A stretch of DNA of 64,000 nt from Tricholoma matsutake (lineage: Eukaryota > Basidiomycota > Agaricomycetes > Agaricales > Tricholomataceae): positions 310,001 through 374,000 of the forward strand of contig AP026549.1 of the NCBI GenBank assembly GCA_026075535.2, given 5' to 3'. The position numbers and the translations under genes are program-made. Positions 54,260-64,000 of the stretch are shown piece after piece. The notes beneath the pieces were generated by a model. The model saw nothing but the letters and a program-made list of their open reading frames with translations, was not told where the DNA came from and ran no database searches. The stretch's first letter is position 1. Every line of letters starts with the position of its first letter.

Positions 54260-56179
54260 ATGGGCATACAAGGACTGTGGAGGGTGTATCACAAAATATT
54301 AGACTTTAGAATTGGGAGCTAACATCACACATGCAGATACTAGTGCCTATCTGAGAGGAGAAATCATTTCTAGACATCACGACGGTTGAAGGATTTCAGC
54401 GAGATCCTCAAGGTACCCGTACACTGATCATTGGTGTTGACATTAGGTGGAGTCCTGCACAAAACAAAAGGCAAGAATAGCTTTTCTAATACCTATTCTT
54501 CCGTATCTGACTTGCTAGTTGTCAGGCTATCCTAGAAGGACATGATGGGATGGGAAAACCCTTTGCTTTGTGCCCTCTTCCTCAAGTTGTGCTGCTACCT
54601 CTGCTACCTCAAGACACCGGTCACTTCTGTCTTTGTCTTTGATGGGCCCTGCAGACCAGAGGTCAAATGTGCTCGACACATGCAAAGGCAGGACCCAAAG
54701 CTCATTGAGGCCTCCAAGCGGCTGATTGACATGTTTGGATTCTACTGCCACCAAGTTGTGGCCTACTACTATTTATTGGATAGTGTCATATGACACTCAT
54801 GAGTCCACAGGCACCTGCTGAAGCTGAGGCAGAGCTCTTGGAACTCAACCAGCTGGGGTTGATTGATGGAATACTCACTGAAGACAGTGATGCATTTGTA
54901 TTTGGTGCTGAGTGGGTCATCTGAGAGTCAGTGTTCAGTGTTCAACAAGATACCATATATCCAAGCTGTGCTGAACTACTTACCTATATCTTGCAGGATA
55001 AATAAAGATGCTCTGGACGAGGTTGCAGCATATTTGTCACATAGCATAGAAAACAGTGATACTGTTGCTCTAACACAAGGTGGCCTCATCCTTGTAGCAC
55101 TTTAGCTGGTGGCGATTATGATTCTGGTGTCCCAGGTATCAGAGCAGTGATTGCATATGGCCTCACCAGGTGTGACTTTGGCGACACACTGATTGACACT
55201 GCCAGAACCCGAGATCAACATAGCTCTGAAATATTTCTTGACAGCTGGTGAGAAGATCTGCATTTTGAACTTTCAACAAATTCTCATGGTCTCCTTGGAC
55301 GTCGCTATGGTAGATTAGTGCCACACATCACTGACTCATTCCCTTCTTCTGTTATTCTGTGATGCTATCTCCATCCAATCACCTCAGGATCAGATGAACG
55401 GTCCTCAGCTTTCTGGCAACCATGTGAGCCAGCACTGCATTCAATCACCAGCTTCTGCACAGAATATCTTCGATGGGATGTCACCACAGGGATTCTGAGG
55501 TGGTTTCATGTGAATCTTTGGGATGGTGTATGCTTCCGGATGCTTTGCATGGTAAGTTTCTTTTGCTTTCTTTTGTGCATAGGATTAAGCTTAACGACAG
55601 CATCTGCAGCCTACAGTCATGTTCAACCCTGCTGAACAACTGCTTGCGACCCCACACACCCAGGCAAGCATCATGCAGATCAAAGCTGCTAGACATAGTA
55701 TGGCTACACAAGAGCTCAATTTTCCAATCATGAGGGTCACTGTCAGCATTGGGAAATTTGTCAAGCTAATGTATTGTGACGGTGCACAACCTGACCAAGA
55801 AAAGTTGGTGGCAGTAATCGTTCCTGATCCTATTCTTCAGGCTGCGCTATTGAAAACTCCACCATCTGACAAGCCCATGGGCAGCAGTTCGACCATCTGT
55901 CCAGTAAGTGTTATAATCTGCTTGGGATTAAAATTTTACTTCCTTGATCTCATGTAGGATGAGGACACAGACTCCAAGCATGAACAGGAGGATGAAGTGA
56001 TTGATTTGATGATAGGTATGCCAGAGACAGGCAAGGAGGAGGCAGGCAAATTGATGGGTGATGACAAGATAGTTTATTTGACAGGCAAGGAAGAGGATGC
56101 AGGTGAATTGATGGGCAGCAACAATGAGATAATTGATTTGACAGGTGACAACGATGACATGATGTATTTCAATTTGTAG
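54260..56179 (+). pseudogene. XPG/GEN1-like structure-specific nuclease family
   Basis: Starts MGIQGLWR (54260-54283), followed by an intron beginning GTGTATC. Next exon: VEGFQRDPQGTRTLIIGVDI with the first catalytic Asp region. After another intron: VTSVFVFDGPCRPEVK (54542-54755), then from about 54809 the I-region, EAEAELLELNQLG and DGILTEDSDAFVFGA, with catalytic Glu and Asp residues kept, then AGGDYDSGVPGIRAVIAYGL (55110-55170). C-terminal blocks include QELNFPIMRVTVSIGKFVKL, VVPDPILQAAL and an acidic end with EIIDLTGDNDD at 56179. This multicopy Agaricomycete branch of the FEN1/XPG superfamily cleaves branched DNA in characterised relatives. One stop (after FGAEWVI, near 54922) and possible frame breaks make it probably, not surely, inactive. 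Confidence 0.65.
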
Positions 56180-58577
56180 TAATTCCCAAGTTTTGTTCTG
56201 TATATTTGGCCAATGACATCGAGATATCTGAACCTGTGACAGGCCTGTAAAGGCCAACAAAGAGGAAGGTTTTCGCATTGGCATATAATGTGTGTTGAAA
56301 ATGATACTGCCATTCCTGGTACAATGGTTGGAAATATACCAAAAACTGTGCAATCAACCGTCCAAGCCTCAGAAGTGGCACTCAAACCATCGTCTTGTCC
56401 TCCCCAGTAAAGTGACTGGTTTTGTTGTATGATCCCCAGATGATAAATGTATTGAACAGCCAAAAGATGTTGTGTATGGACCCTCCTGCAACATTCTCCA
56501 ACACCATCATTGCATACTCAGATGCTCGTGTGGGCTCTCCTCCTCTTAGCACAATTGCTATCGCAAAGAGAGTTTGAAGTTCATATATACTTCACATCCT
56601 TCTCATGCAAGCGCCAGGGAGCCAAAAGATGTTTCCCTCATCATCTACATCGGTGTACTGCGACTGCAGGTGGGGAGTCATGATGATGTGCTTAATGACA
56701 GATTGTTCTTGCATCCATGGGTTTATCTGTTCATTAACAAACCCATATCCTGCCATACGTTCTTGAGGTTTATCATGAATATAGGTATCTTCATGTAGGG
56801 TAAACTTTCCCCACAACAAGTTATCCAATTCCGTCTTGATACAATCTATGAGTTTGTCATGCATGCATTTCACAGAGTCCAAGGTGAGCAGTTTTCCATC
56901 AACAATCACACTCCTGCCATCATTGGTAGGCGAGGACAACAGTATTGTGTGTTCTGATGCAGATTTAATTGATGACAGTCCACACTTCAAGAGATATAGA
57001 TGGGGCATGACCCCATCTGATGATTCTTCAAGAAATGGCTTGACAATGTCATAAATCCTATGGGATCAATATGAGTGCAGTACAAGATAGAAAATAGAGT
57101 TCACTGACTTCATATAAGATAATGTGGGGTTGATTGATTTCTGATGCAGCATCTCATCTGCAATAATCAGATGTCCAGTAAACAAAATAGCTGCAATTGA
57201 TTGGGTGATCACAGATCCTGCATGCCAACTGCCACTTGGAGTAAGCGATGACAACACTACATAATGGGTAAAAACACTCCAGAATAGGTTGTCTTGTCCA
57301 TCATTGGGATTTTGTGTGAATAACATGTACAGCAGGCACTTCATGAGCTCCTGGGCTTTATCACGGAACACAGGTGGCTGTCGCTTTTCAGTCATGCCAT
57401 ATGGAGAGGCAGTGGTATCAGCTATAACATCAACTATGGTGCTTCCCATGTCATCTGCAAGAAGCACATTGTATAAAACCTCAGGTAATGGCTGATTGTC
57501 AGGGAAGGAATCTTCATCATCCAAATCTTCCACATCATCAACAGGTCCCACATCATCATACATCTTGTCATCATGCAGCAGAGGTGCATGCAACAGCATC
57601 ACATGCAGTGCAGACTGGTGGGCCATCACAATATTCAGGGGTACATGGAACGAATACTCAGAGTGTGGATTCTGTATGTTGCACATCAGAAGGACAAGCA
57701 TACTGGCAATCGTCAAAGCATATCTTTTATGCGTGTCAAAATTGACATCACTATGATGATGCTGATAGCTATGTGAGTGTTCAGAAGTAGGTCTCGTGCC
57801 AATTAATTGTCTGAGTGAGTAGCTTTGAGTCTTGCTCTGCACCTCTGCCAAGAAAGCATGGATATGTTTGTGTAGACCCCCAAATTTGGGGTCTGTTGGG
57901 GAATAAGTTATCAGGCCCACAGCCATAGACACTTTGACTCCACTAACATGTTCTAGCCACCTCTCTTTGTGCAAGAACTGATCTAGAATGCAATAGTTCT
58001 GTGGAATAGAAACCGCCTCAGCAACATGTGGACATGCAGCCAGTTCGGCCTGGTAAAGACCCCATAACGAGTAAGTCACAGCTGTCCGGGGGATTGCCAC
58101 AATCACAAACCATGAAAAGGTCTTTCCGAATTGTTGGCCAGGTAGAACAACAAATTTGCATCACAGTTGATGAGGGGCCACACCACAAGAATGTTTCCGA
58201 AAAGAGCAAGACTCAGGTCTGGGAGTACTTCCTGGATCCTTTGAGAATCCACGAAAACACACAGAGCAAATTTGAAGCTCCATCATTGTGTCTAAACCAC
58301 GCACATAGGGAACAGGTGTCCTGGGATGATCAGGGTGAAATGTGAGGTTTGGATACTCTGTCAGGACAACGGAATTGAATTGCGCCTGCAGCTGACCATC
58401 AGGATTAACATCTTTATGATACTTGACAACATGCTTGCAGATCTTGGCTGGATTGAGGATATATTTGCACTGCAGACAAACTGTGATGTTATGGGCCTCA
58501 TTCACAATCCACCCATGTTGTTTCAAAAATGACTTGAGCATACTGCCAGTCATCATGGGGGATGGAGTAGAAGCCAT
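56169..58577 (-). pseudogene. Zinc-finger protein of the RecQ-associated basidiomycete type
   Basis: An ATG at 58577 starts a 138-codon frame with a C2H2-like finger (CLQCKYIL...HVVKYH) and a second Cys pair (CSVC). A 346-codon frame (58106-57066) follows, with QELMKCLLYMLFTQNPNDGQ and FWSVFTHYVVLSSLTPSGSW. Then come a frame at 57008-56592 (WGKFTLHEDTYIHDKPQERM) and a segment at about 56590-56400 with GGEPTRASEYAMMVLENVAG, then RLGRLIAQFLVYFQPLYQEW and YTEQNLGITTN ending at 56169. In other basidiomycetes such sequence precedes RecQ-like helicase domains; here no helicase follows, and the 3' end overlaps that of the XPG-like gene by 11 bases. Function unknown, possibly element-encoded. Confidence 0.5.
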
Positions 58578-58735
58578 GGATACAGTGCACGAGGTTGAGG
58601 ATAGTGTACTCTGGCTAATGGAGGAAGGTCAAAGAGTAGATGTGAGAGTTGGATCCCCACCACAGCCATGTCCATCAGCAGGAACATGAAGTTGAACCTC
58701 ATCCACAGAAGGAGAGTCGACTGACTCAGTTACTG

Positions 58736-59075
58736 TCATGTGGACAGGTATTTCAGGCATATCTGAAGGTTGCCCTGGTCCACATGGTACTGGTCTACAT
58801 TGAACACAATGGGACTGACAACAAGCAAGTCATTTGGCATTGGGACAGATGTCATGGGATACATACCTGCAAATTGCTCCCAACCTTGCATTTGAAAAGA
58901 CACCAAGGACACTTCAACACTCCCATGTGCTGTTCTATGGCCAATAACCCTGAATGTTCCCGCACTCGGATTTTCACCATGATGGGGTGGCAAATGTTAT
59001 GACAGCCTTGACCACTCGAGATGGCAACTGGTTGCTGACAGCAATAACATGCTTGTTGCCTAGAAAAAGATCAGT
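58736..59075 (-). pseudogene. Orphan family fragment (HRTAHGSVEVS motif)
   Basis: Minus-strand coding with GTFRVIGHRTAHGSVEVS, GWEQFAGMYPMTSVPMPND and VVSPIVFNVDQYHVD. I recall a similar uncharacterised protein in Agaricomycetes. It lies upstream of the zinc-finger gene on the same strand, with a separate ATG for that gene between them. Probably a fragment. Confidence 0.35.
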
Positions 59076-59335
59076 CAGGCATGATAAAATTCAATCTGGA
59101 GTTTATATGTACTCAGAGTTCATCTTCGCTTTCTTATGTCTACAAGAAATGAGTAAAAAATGGGGGAATAGATAGATAAATAACCCTATGCAGGAAGTCT
59201 GGGAGTTGATGCAGTCTCCACAATCGAAGAGGAGTCAGTTGCCTGTGATTGAATTGACAGATTACACTTCATAACTTGACTGTGGCACACTGGCATTAGA
59301 GAAGGAATGAAAAGAACAGATGAAAAAAAATCTAC

Positions 59336-59880
59336 CTAATCCAGATCAGGAAACAAAAAACGGCAAAAGGGGTGTTGGTTGTAAACCAGACTGAGAGAGA
59401 GAGGGAAATCAGAAAATATAGTGGCCAGCATATGGGTTGAATCTTCAGTAACGATGAAAAGAAGAATCAAATATGGACATGATGCTGTCAATAATATGAC
59501 AGCCATAAAAGAAGCTTCTCTATAAGGATTTCCTTCCATATCCCCATGTGCTAGACACCAATAAAGATGTCTTTACAAAGCTATCACTGCCATCAGCCCC
59601 AAATAAGAATGAAGTTTCATGCACAAAAAGAACCATAAATGCAACCATAGTGAACACAAATGGTTCACCACCAATGCAAAACATTGGCCCTGCTATACCC
59701 ACCTGATGGGTTGGTGACCACATGATTGAGAGACAATGTGCTGTGTGCAGTAATTCTCCCATAAAAGGAATAATTCAGACCTTCAGGCATAACAACACCA
59801 GACCTGAATAATCCATCCTGTATAGTCACATCCATGATTGTGCAGTCATCTGATTGCACACCATTGTAGTGTTGCAAGGG
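59336..59880 (-). pseudogene. Unrecognised minus-strand coding remnant
   Basis: Frames 59877-59665 (CTIMDVTIQDGLFRSGVVMP) and 59762-59520 look protein-like but shift frame between them. No family recognised. Confidence 0.25.
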
Positions 59881-60187
59881 AATAGGTTGACCATGCTATA
59901 AATCACAATCATGTGCCTCACTACAGATGTACTGCCGAGAATGGCTCACTACTTAGTCACAGGATTGAATGAAGACAAGCTGAACATACAAAAACTAATA
60001 CCACGTGTGGATGGAGTAACAATGCATTAGTTTTGAAGGCTTCAAGGAAGCATGTCGACATGGGTCATCATTACAATACAGTCAGGTAATAGACAACACT
60101 GGTAATGTTGTAAACAGTCACAGTGCCAAAGTAATTAGTAGAAGTTGTACTGTTTGTGGACAGTACAAATACCAGTTAGATGGAACA

Positions 60188-60450
60188 GATCACATGACTG
60201 ACAGTGGTTGTACTCATGAGAGCAAGATACAAGATAGCCAAACAAGTGACCATGAATCCACATTACTTACTTGGAAGAGATCACATGACTGAAAGTGGTT
60301 GTACTCATGAGATCAAGATACAAGATAGCCAAACAAGTGACCATGAATCCACATTACTCGGAAGAGAGCATATGACTGAAAGCAGTTGTACTCATGAGAT
60401 TGAGACTCAGATAGCCAAACAAGTGACCATGAATCCACATTACTTATCAG
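60188..60450 (+). repeat. About 90-bp tandem repeat (three copies)
   Basis: The unit GATCACATGACTGAAAGTGG ... CAAACAAGTGACCATGAATC starts at 60188, 60279 and 60366, a period of 91 then 87 bases. A plus-strand frame at 60204-60464 stays open through it, but there is no further sign of coding. Confidence 0.85.
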
Positions 60451-60469
60451 TCTCTGAAGCATAAAATGT

Positions 60470-61264
60470 TAGATAGAAATCCGATTGATGGTTAGGTATT
60501 TTCTCGTTCTCGGATTGCCCATCCCGATGTGTAATTGACCACCTGTGGTGTCCTTCCAATATTGTCCAGCCTGTTTGTATCCACTTTAGTCACTCAGAAA
60601 TCGCATACGAACATGTTGTTTGGTAGGAAGCTACCTGTCTACTCCAGAACCAGCCTCCTGCTCCTGGGTGCAGCACAGACAGTATGCACATGGACAACAC
60701 ATCAAATTGCTATATCTGCCCCCCCCCCAAGTCATGTTGAACTCCACCTCAAAATTGCAAATAATGGTACCAGTAGATGCTCAGAAGATGCTTGGATGCC
60801 CGTGTAGTGGAGAATGTGCCAGACTCACCAGGTACAGCAATCCTAATACCTCGCTTCCATCTCCTGCTCACCACCTCAAAGCTGCCCTGTGAAAAAACCA
60901 GCCTAACTGTGAATGCCACCAATGAACACAGGACAATATGCCTTTGTTGGACATGGACATTGAGGTGTTAGGTTGATCATAAGTATTAGTGCGCTATTAG
61001 TTCTTGGTTTCGCTAGGCAATTTACTTGGTAGTGGTGTTTTTGATGTTTGACTTATGGTCAACTTGTTTGGGTCAACTGTGGTCAGATTTCTCTTGTAGT
61101 TAAATTCAACTATACAACATCAAGTGACTGTCTGACTACTGCCACTATCACTAAGATTCAAGTTGCCTCTGCTCTCTCACTTACCTTGTATCCTACTCTG
61201 TATGTTCTTTCATTCTTCATTCTATCTCACCAATGACTGATTCTCATCTGATTTACTTCAGCCT
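60470..61264. other. Stretch without recognised gene
   Basis: Short frames only, with a C run at 60720-60729. The sequence directly left of the Tc1/mariner element is AT-rich and non-coding as far as I can tell. Confidence 0.3.
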
Positions 61265-61553
61265 TACAGCCATTTGTGGAACTTTGGGTGTGGCCAAATT
61301 TTTTTTTTCAAAAATTCTCAGGAGTTAAGTTTGAATAGTAATCGACCTGTAGCTCATGCAGTAGTGGACCTATAGCTATGAGAATAGTATATTTGGACTT
61401 GGCTTGACATACACTACAAGTATGTACCATAAAAAATGTAAAAATCACAGTTTCAAAAAAGTCAGTTTTGTCAGCTTCATCAGTAGACACACAACATGAC
61501 TTTCTTTTACCTCCAGCAAGTGTATTCCACTCAGACATCTTGTACAACCTGTC

Positions 61554-61970
61554 ATGCCTCGCAAGAAGCCTCCTGTCCCAGTGCAAATGCATTACTCCAT
61601 GGATCTAAAGTGGTGTGTCATCCATCAAGCATACACGTTACACAAGCACTCCAAAGATATTGCCACTGATCTCAACATGCTTCTACGGGTTGTACAATGT
61701 GTGGAGAAGACATGGCAAGAAGTTGGATAAGTTTGTAGGGATAGAAAGTACATGGGGAGAACACCACTTCTGTCTATGGGAGAAACTCAGGTGCATCACA
61801 CTACTCAGATGTATGAGGGCTATCCTCTGACTATGTGTCTCAGTTCATGTTGGCATTGCTTGAACACACTCCTGGTAAATCACTGCAAGAGCCTCTTCAA
61901 AGGTTACAGCATGTGTCAAGGTCCTGGGCTGTGCCCCGTCACCAGTAGATTGTGGGATCAGAAGGACTAT
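61554..61970 (+). pseudogene. Tc1/mariner transposase, helix-turn-helix region only
   Basis: An ATG at 61554 starts a 58-codon frame, MPRKKPPVPVQMHYSMDLKW, then HSKDIATDLNMLLRVVQCVE and a TAA at 61728. In-frame sequence continues with VCRDRKYMGRTPLLSMGETQ, and after a frame change FMLALLEHTPGKSLQEPLQ. This is the N-terminal DNA-binding part of basidiomycete Tc1-like transposases (paired helix-turn-helix). The DDE catalytic domain is absent. Confidence 0.75.
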
Positions 61971-62007
61971 ATCTGATATAGTGTTAGTAACAGTGAGTGC
62001 TAAGCTG

Positions 62008-62460
62008 TTAGTTTGACAACTTACTCAAATCCTCTGGTTTTGGTGACTTTTCCACTGCCTTGGCCTTCGATTTTGGTCCAGGCTTCTTGCGATCTTTTGC
62101 AGATGGTGCTGCTGTGATGGCAACTGGCGAATCTGACAGATCAATGTCAGATGACACACCTGGATTGCTCAGCCCCTCAATCCTCTCATCATCGGCTGGC
62201 TGAGACAGATTCTTGCATGTCTTTTTTAATGGAGGGGCTTCAGAGATTGATGAGACCAGGGGTGGTGTCCAGTTATCCTCAGTTGTCGCCTCATGTGGCT
62301 CAGGCTCGAAGTTTGCTGTAGGATCAGCCATTACCTCATCCATTGAGTCATCCAAGTGATCAGCAACAATGCGCTTTGACAATGGATGAGCTGGCAGCAT
62401 AATTTTGAGCACAGAAATTAGCCTCTTGCACTTCTTGACACCTGCTGGATGGTCATCCAT
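62008..62460 (-). CDS. 150-residue ORF inside the Tc1/mariner element
   Basis: An intact minus-strand frame begins about 110 bases inside the right inverted end and ends facing the transposase remnant. The product is acidic in the middle (DDSMDEVMADPTANFEPEPH) and basic near the C-terminus with KKPGPKSKAKAVEKSPKP, an AT-hook-like or nuclear-targeting tail. It does not resemble a transposase DDE domain. It may be a captured host exon or an element-specific protein; no family recognised. Confidence 0.45.
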   Translation of the reverse strand: MDDHPAGVKKCKRLISVLKIMLPAHPLSKRIVADHLDDSMDEVMADPTANFEPEPHEATTEDNWTPPLVSSISEAPPLKKTCKNLSQPADDERIEGLSNPGVSSDIDLSDSPVAITAAPSAKDRKKPGPKSKAKAVEKSPKPEDLSKLSN

Positions 62461-62702
62461 AGAGGTAGAAGAATAGGGAGTAGTGAAATTCGACCACCCA
62501 AATCATCATTCTGAAAATTTACATTTTGATCATTTTGATGGTACAGTCTTATAGTGCACATCAAAGGGACTCTAAATATGCTATTCTTGTAGCTACAGGT
62601 GCACTACTGAGTGAGCTACAGGTCGATTACTATTTGAACCTAACTCCTGAGAATTTTTGAAAAAAAAAATTGGCCACGCCCTAAGTTCCACAAATGGCTG
62701 TA

Positions 62703-64000
62703 ATGTCATTCCCTATTTTTGCTATTCACAAGTTCCTACCCAGATTCTCCATTGTTCGCTTTCTGGCATACTGGCGCATCCATGCAGCAATTGGTCAATA
62801 CCAGGCCCACATTACCTCTCATATAGGAAATCCGGGACTTTTCCACTGGGTTATTTGGTATGTTGTTCATTATTTCCTTTGTTTCTTGGATCTAAATGGC
62901 TCCTTAAGCCGTAATCTGCATGAATCACCCACAGGTTCATGGAAGGCGAGGCACTGCTGCCACTGGACGGTATGAGCATTTCAACAAGGACACTCCCACT
63001 TCACCCTCCACATCTACCCTATTGTCTTGTTACCTGAGGCATACCCAAATGGTGGGCAGTACTGGGCTTCTCACACCCTATTTCGCAACCAATATTGCAA
63101 GCTTTGATTGGCATGAGTTATTCATTCATCTTTTGTGTAATTTACTTATCATATATTTTCTTAGAAAACTGTGGAGTGTACAAAAATCATGATCGAAGGG
63201 AGTGATATTTGTGAGTTTCATTTGATATACAGTTAGAATCCTCATCCTGACCTTGAGTTTCAGGTTTGCATGTAGATGATTTTGTAAAATGATGTTACTA
63301 GTACAACAGAAGACGTTAATCATTATGATGAGAGGGTCCACAAATGCAAACATTCAAATTAAGTGTTCCAATGCATATCCCTGCTAACATGTCTGAATTC
63401 TTGATGTTTTCAGGTCAGATGGATCCACATACAAACTATCAGCCTGCAACACAGTCATTTGGGATCATGTCTGATGGCCAAGTTTTATTTTCATATTCAT
63501 TCTTTGCAGTCACTGATATGCGATGCATCTTCCAAAGCCTCAATGACCTGAAGCTGTAGCTTCCAGACTGCACCTTGAGTTGAAGTTGATACAAGATGAT
63601 GCTGGCCAAAAGTCAGGAGTCTGACTGGACAGTCATGTACCTGTGCTGCTGTTATCTCCAAATCATGGAGGGAAGGTGAAGGATTCTTCTAGGGGCGTTA
63701 AATTTTGTAAGTTTATTTTGCTCCATGGGATATGTTGACTTACTAATGTTGGTTTTTTGCATCTTAGGAAGGAGTGGAAGGTGAGATAAGAAGATGAGAT
63801 GGCGACGAGGGTCATGTATTTTCTCTCCAGGCACAAGGGAAACAGGTGGTAGGCTAACCAGGAATTCATTGTATGCATGGTATTTTGCTTTTCTATGATC
63901 ATAGCTGGTAACTCTGAACATATCTACATGTGACATGTCTAAACTAGAGAAATCTGCATGTATATATCACCTGCATGCTGCTGATGGGAAGCACCACCAT
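62703..64000. other. Right edge: possible exons of an unrecognised gene
   Basis: Plus-strand stretches at 62694-62975 (RIHAAIGQYQAHITSHIGNP), 62920-63192 and 63344-63559 and a minus-strand frame at 63936-63652 are open, but I recognise no family. GT-AG introns could join the first two. CpG is scarce, so they may be decayed. Confidence 0.3.

Larger units (their letters stand above)
61267..62700 (+). mobile_element. Tc1/mariner-type element with about 130-bp inverted ends
   Basis: Left end CAGCCATTTGTGGAACTT at 61267 and its inverted partner ending at 62700 are each flanked by TA (61265-61266 and 62701-62702), the Tc1/mariner target duplication. The inverted ends extend about 130 bases (to about 61397 and from about 62572), include a poly-T/poly-A run, and differ at scattered sites. 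Inside are a truncated transposase start (plus strand) and an unrelated minus-strand ORF. Confidence 0.8.

Noticed and set aside
1..64000. CRISPR arrays, bacterial operons, rRNA genes
   Set aside because: No regularly spaced identical short repeats with unique spacers and no rRNA-like sequence were seen; all evidence is for a fungal nuclear genome.

Overview
The window looks like a repeat-rich, probably subtelomeric stretch of an Agaricomycete (mushroom-forming basidiomycete) genome. Support comes from short GT-AG introns of about 50-60 bases, chromodomain Ty3/gypsy elements, a Coprina-type Penelope-like reverse transcriptase next to TTAGGG-like repeats, and several multicopy protein families that I know from Agaricomycetes. 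I cannot name the species. No bacterial, organellar or viral genome features were seen.

Layout. 0.4-1.9 kb: telomere-like repeats and a Penelope-like RT relic. 1.9-4.75 kb: a GC-rich block of short palindromic repeats and a hAT-type non-autonomous element with a perfect 8-bp target duplication. 4.75-8.83 kb: the gag-protease end of a minus-strand gypsy element (family B) with its 5' LTR. 9.4-21.4 kb: decayed, intron-containing members of multicopy families (a WD40 protein with a C-terminal membrane segment and three or four uncharacterised families), partly framed by an inverted duplication. 22.0-23.0 kb: a second hAT-type element. 23.4-25.4 kb: a small island with normal CpG content holding the two most intact genes, an orphan protein and an APH-like kinase. 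26.9-27.9 kb: a RecQ-like helicase relic. 29.2-32.7 kb: a chimeric retroelement ending in gypsy family A integrase, chromodomain and 3' LTR. 32.8-38 kb: more palindromic repeats, a third hAT-type element, a gypsy family C gag and a hAT transposase relic. 39-40.5 kb: an unrecognised gene with a hexanucleotide array. 40.5-53.0 kb: a rearranged block of two family A gypsy copies and a Crypton/Ndc10-like tyrosine recombinase gene. 53-59 kb: an orphan family, an XPG/GEN1-like nuclease gene and a zinc-finger gene of the kind found upstream of basidiomycete RecQ-like helicases. 61.3-62.7 kb: a Tc1/mariner element with long inverted ends and an unrelated ORF inside.

Most interesting result. The tyrosine recombinase gene is split: its 5' part is on the minus strand ending at an LTR edge (46620/46621) and its 3' part is on the plus strand starting at another LTR edge (52710/52711). 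The flanks at the two edges form a 5-bp target duplication (GTCGG/GTCAG), and joining the halves keeps the reading frame. Inverting the interval between the LTRs at 40.5 and 52.7 kb restores one gene interrupted by one retrotransposon. Near-identical element copies also show CGA codons turned into TGA in one copy and CAA in the other, so the region has decayed largely by C-to-T change at CpG.

Most genes outside 23-25.5 kb carry stops or frameshifts and are called pseudogenes. Family assignments rest on motif reading by eye, without database searches. Exon limits are approximate unless exact splice sites are given.
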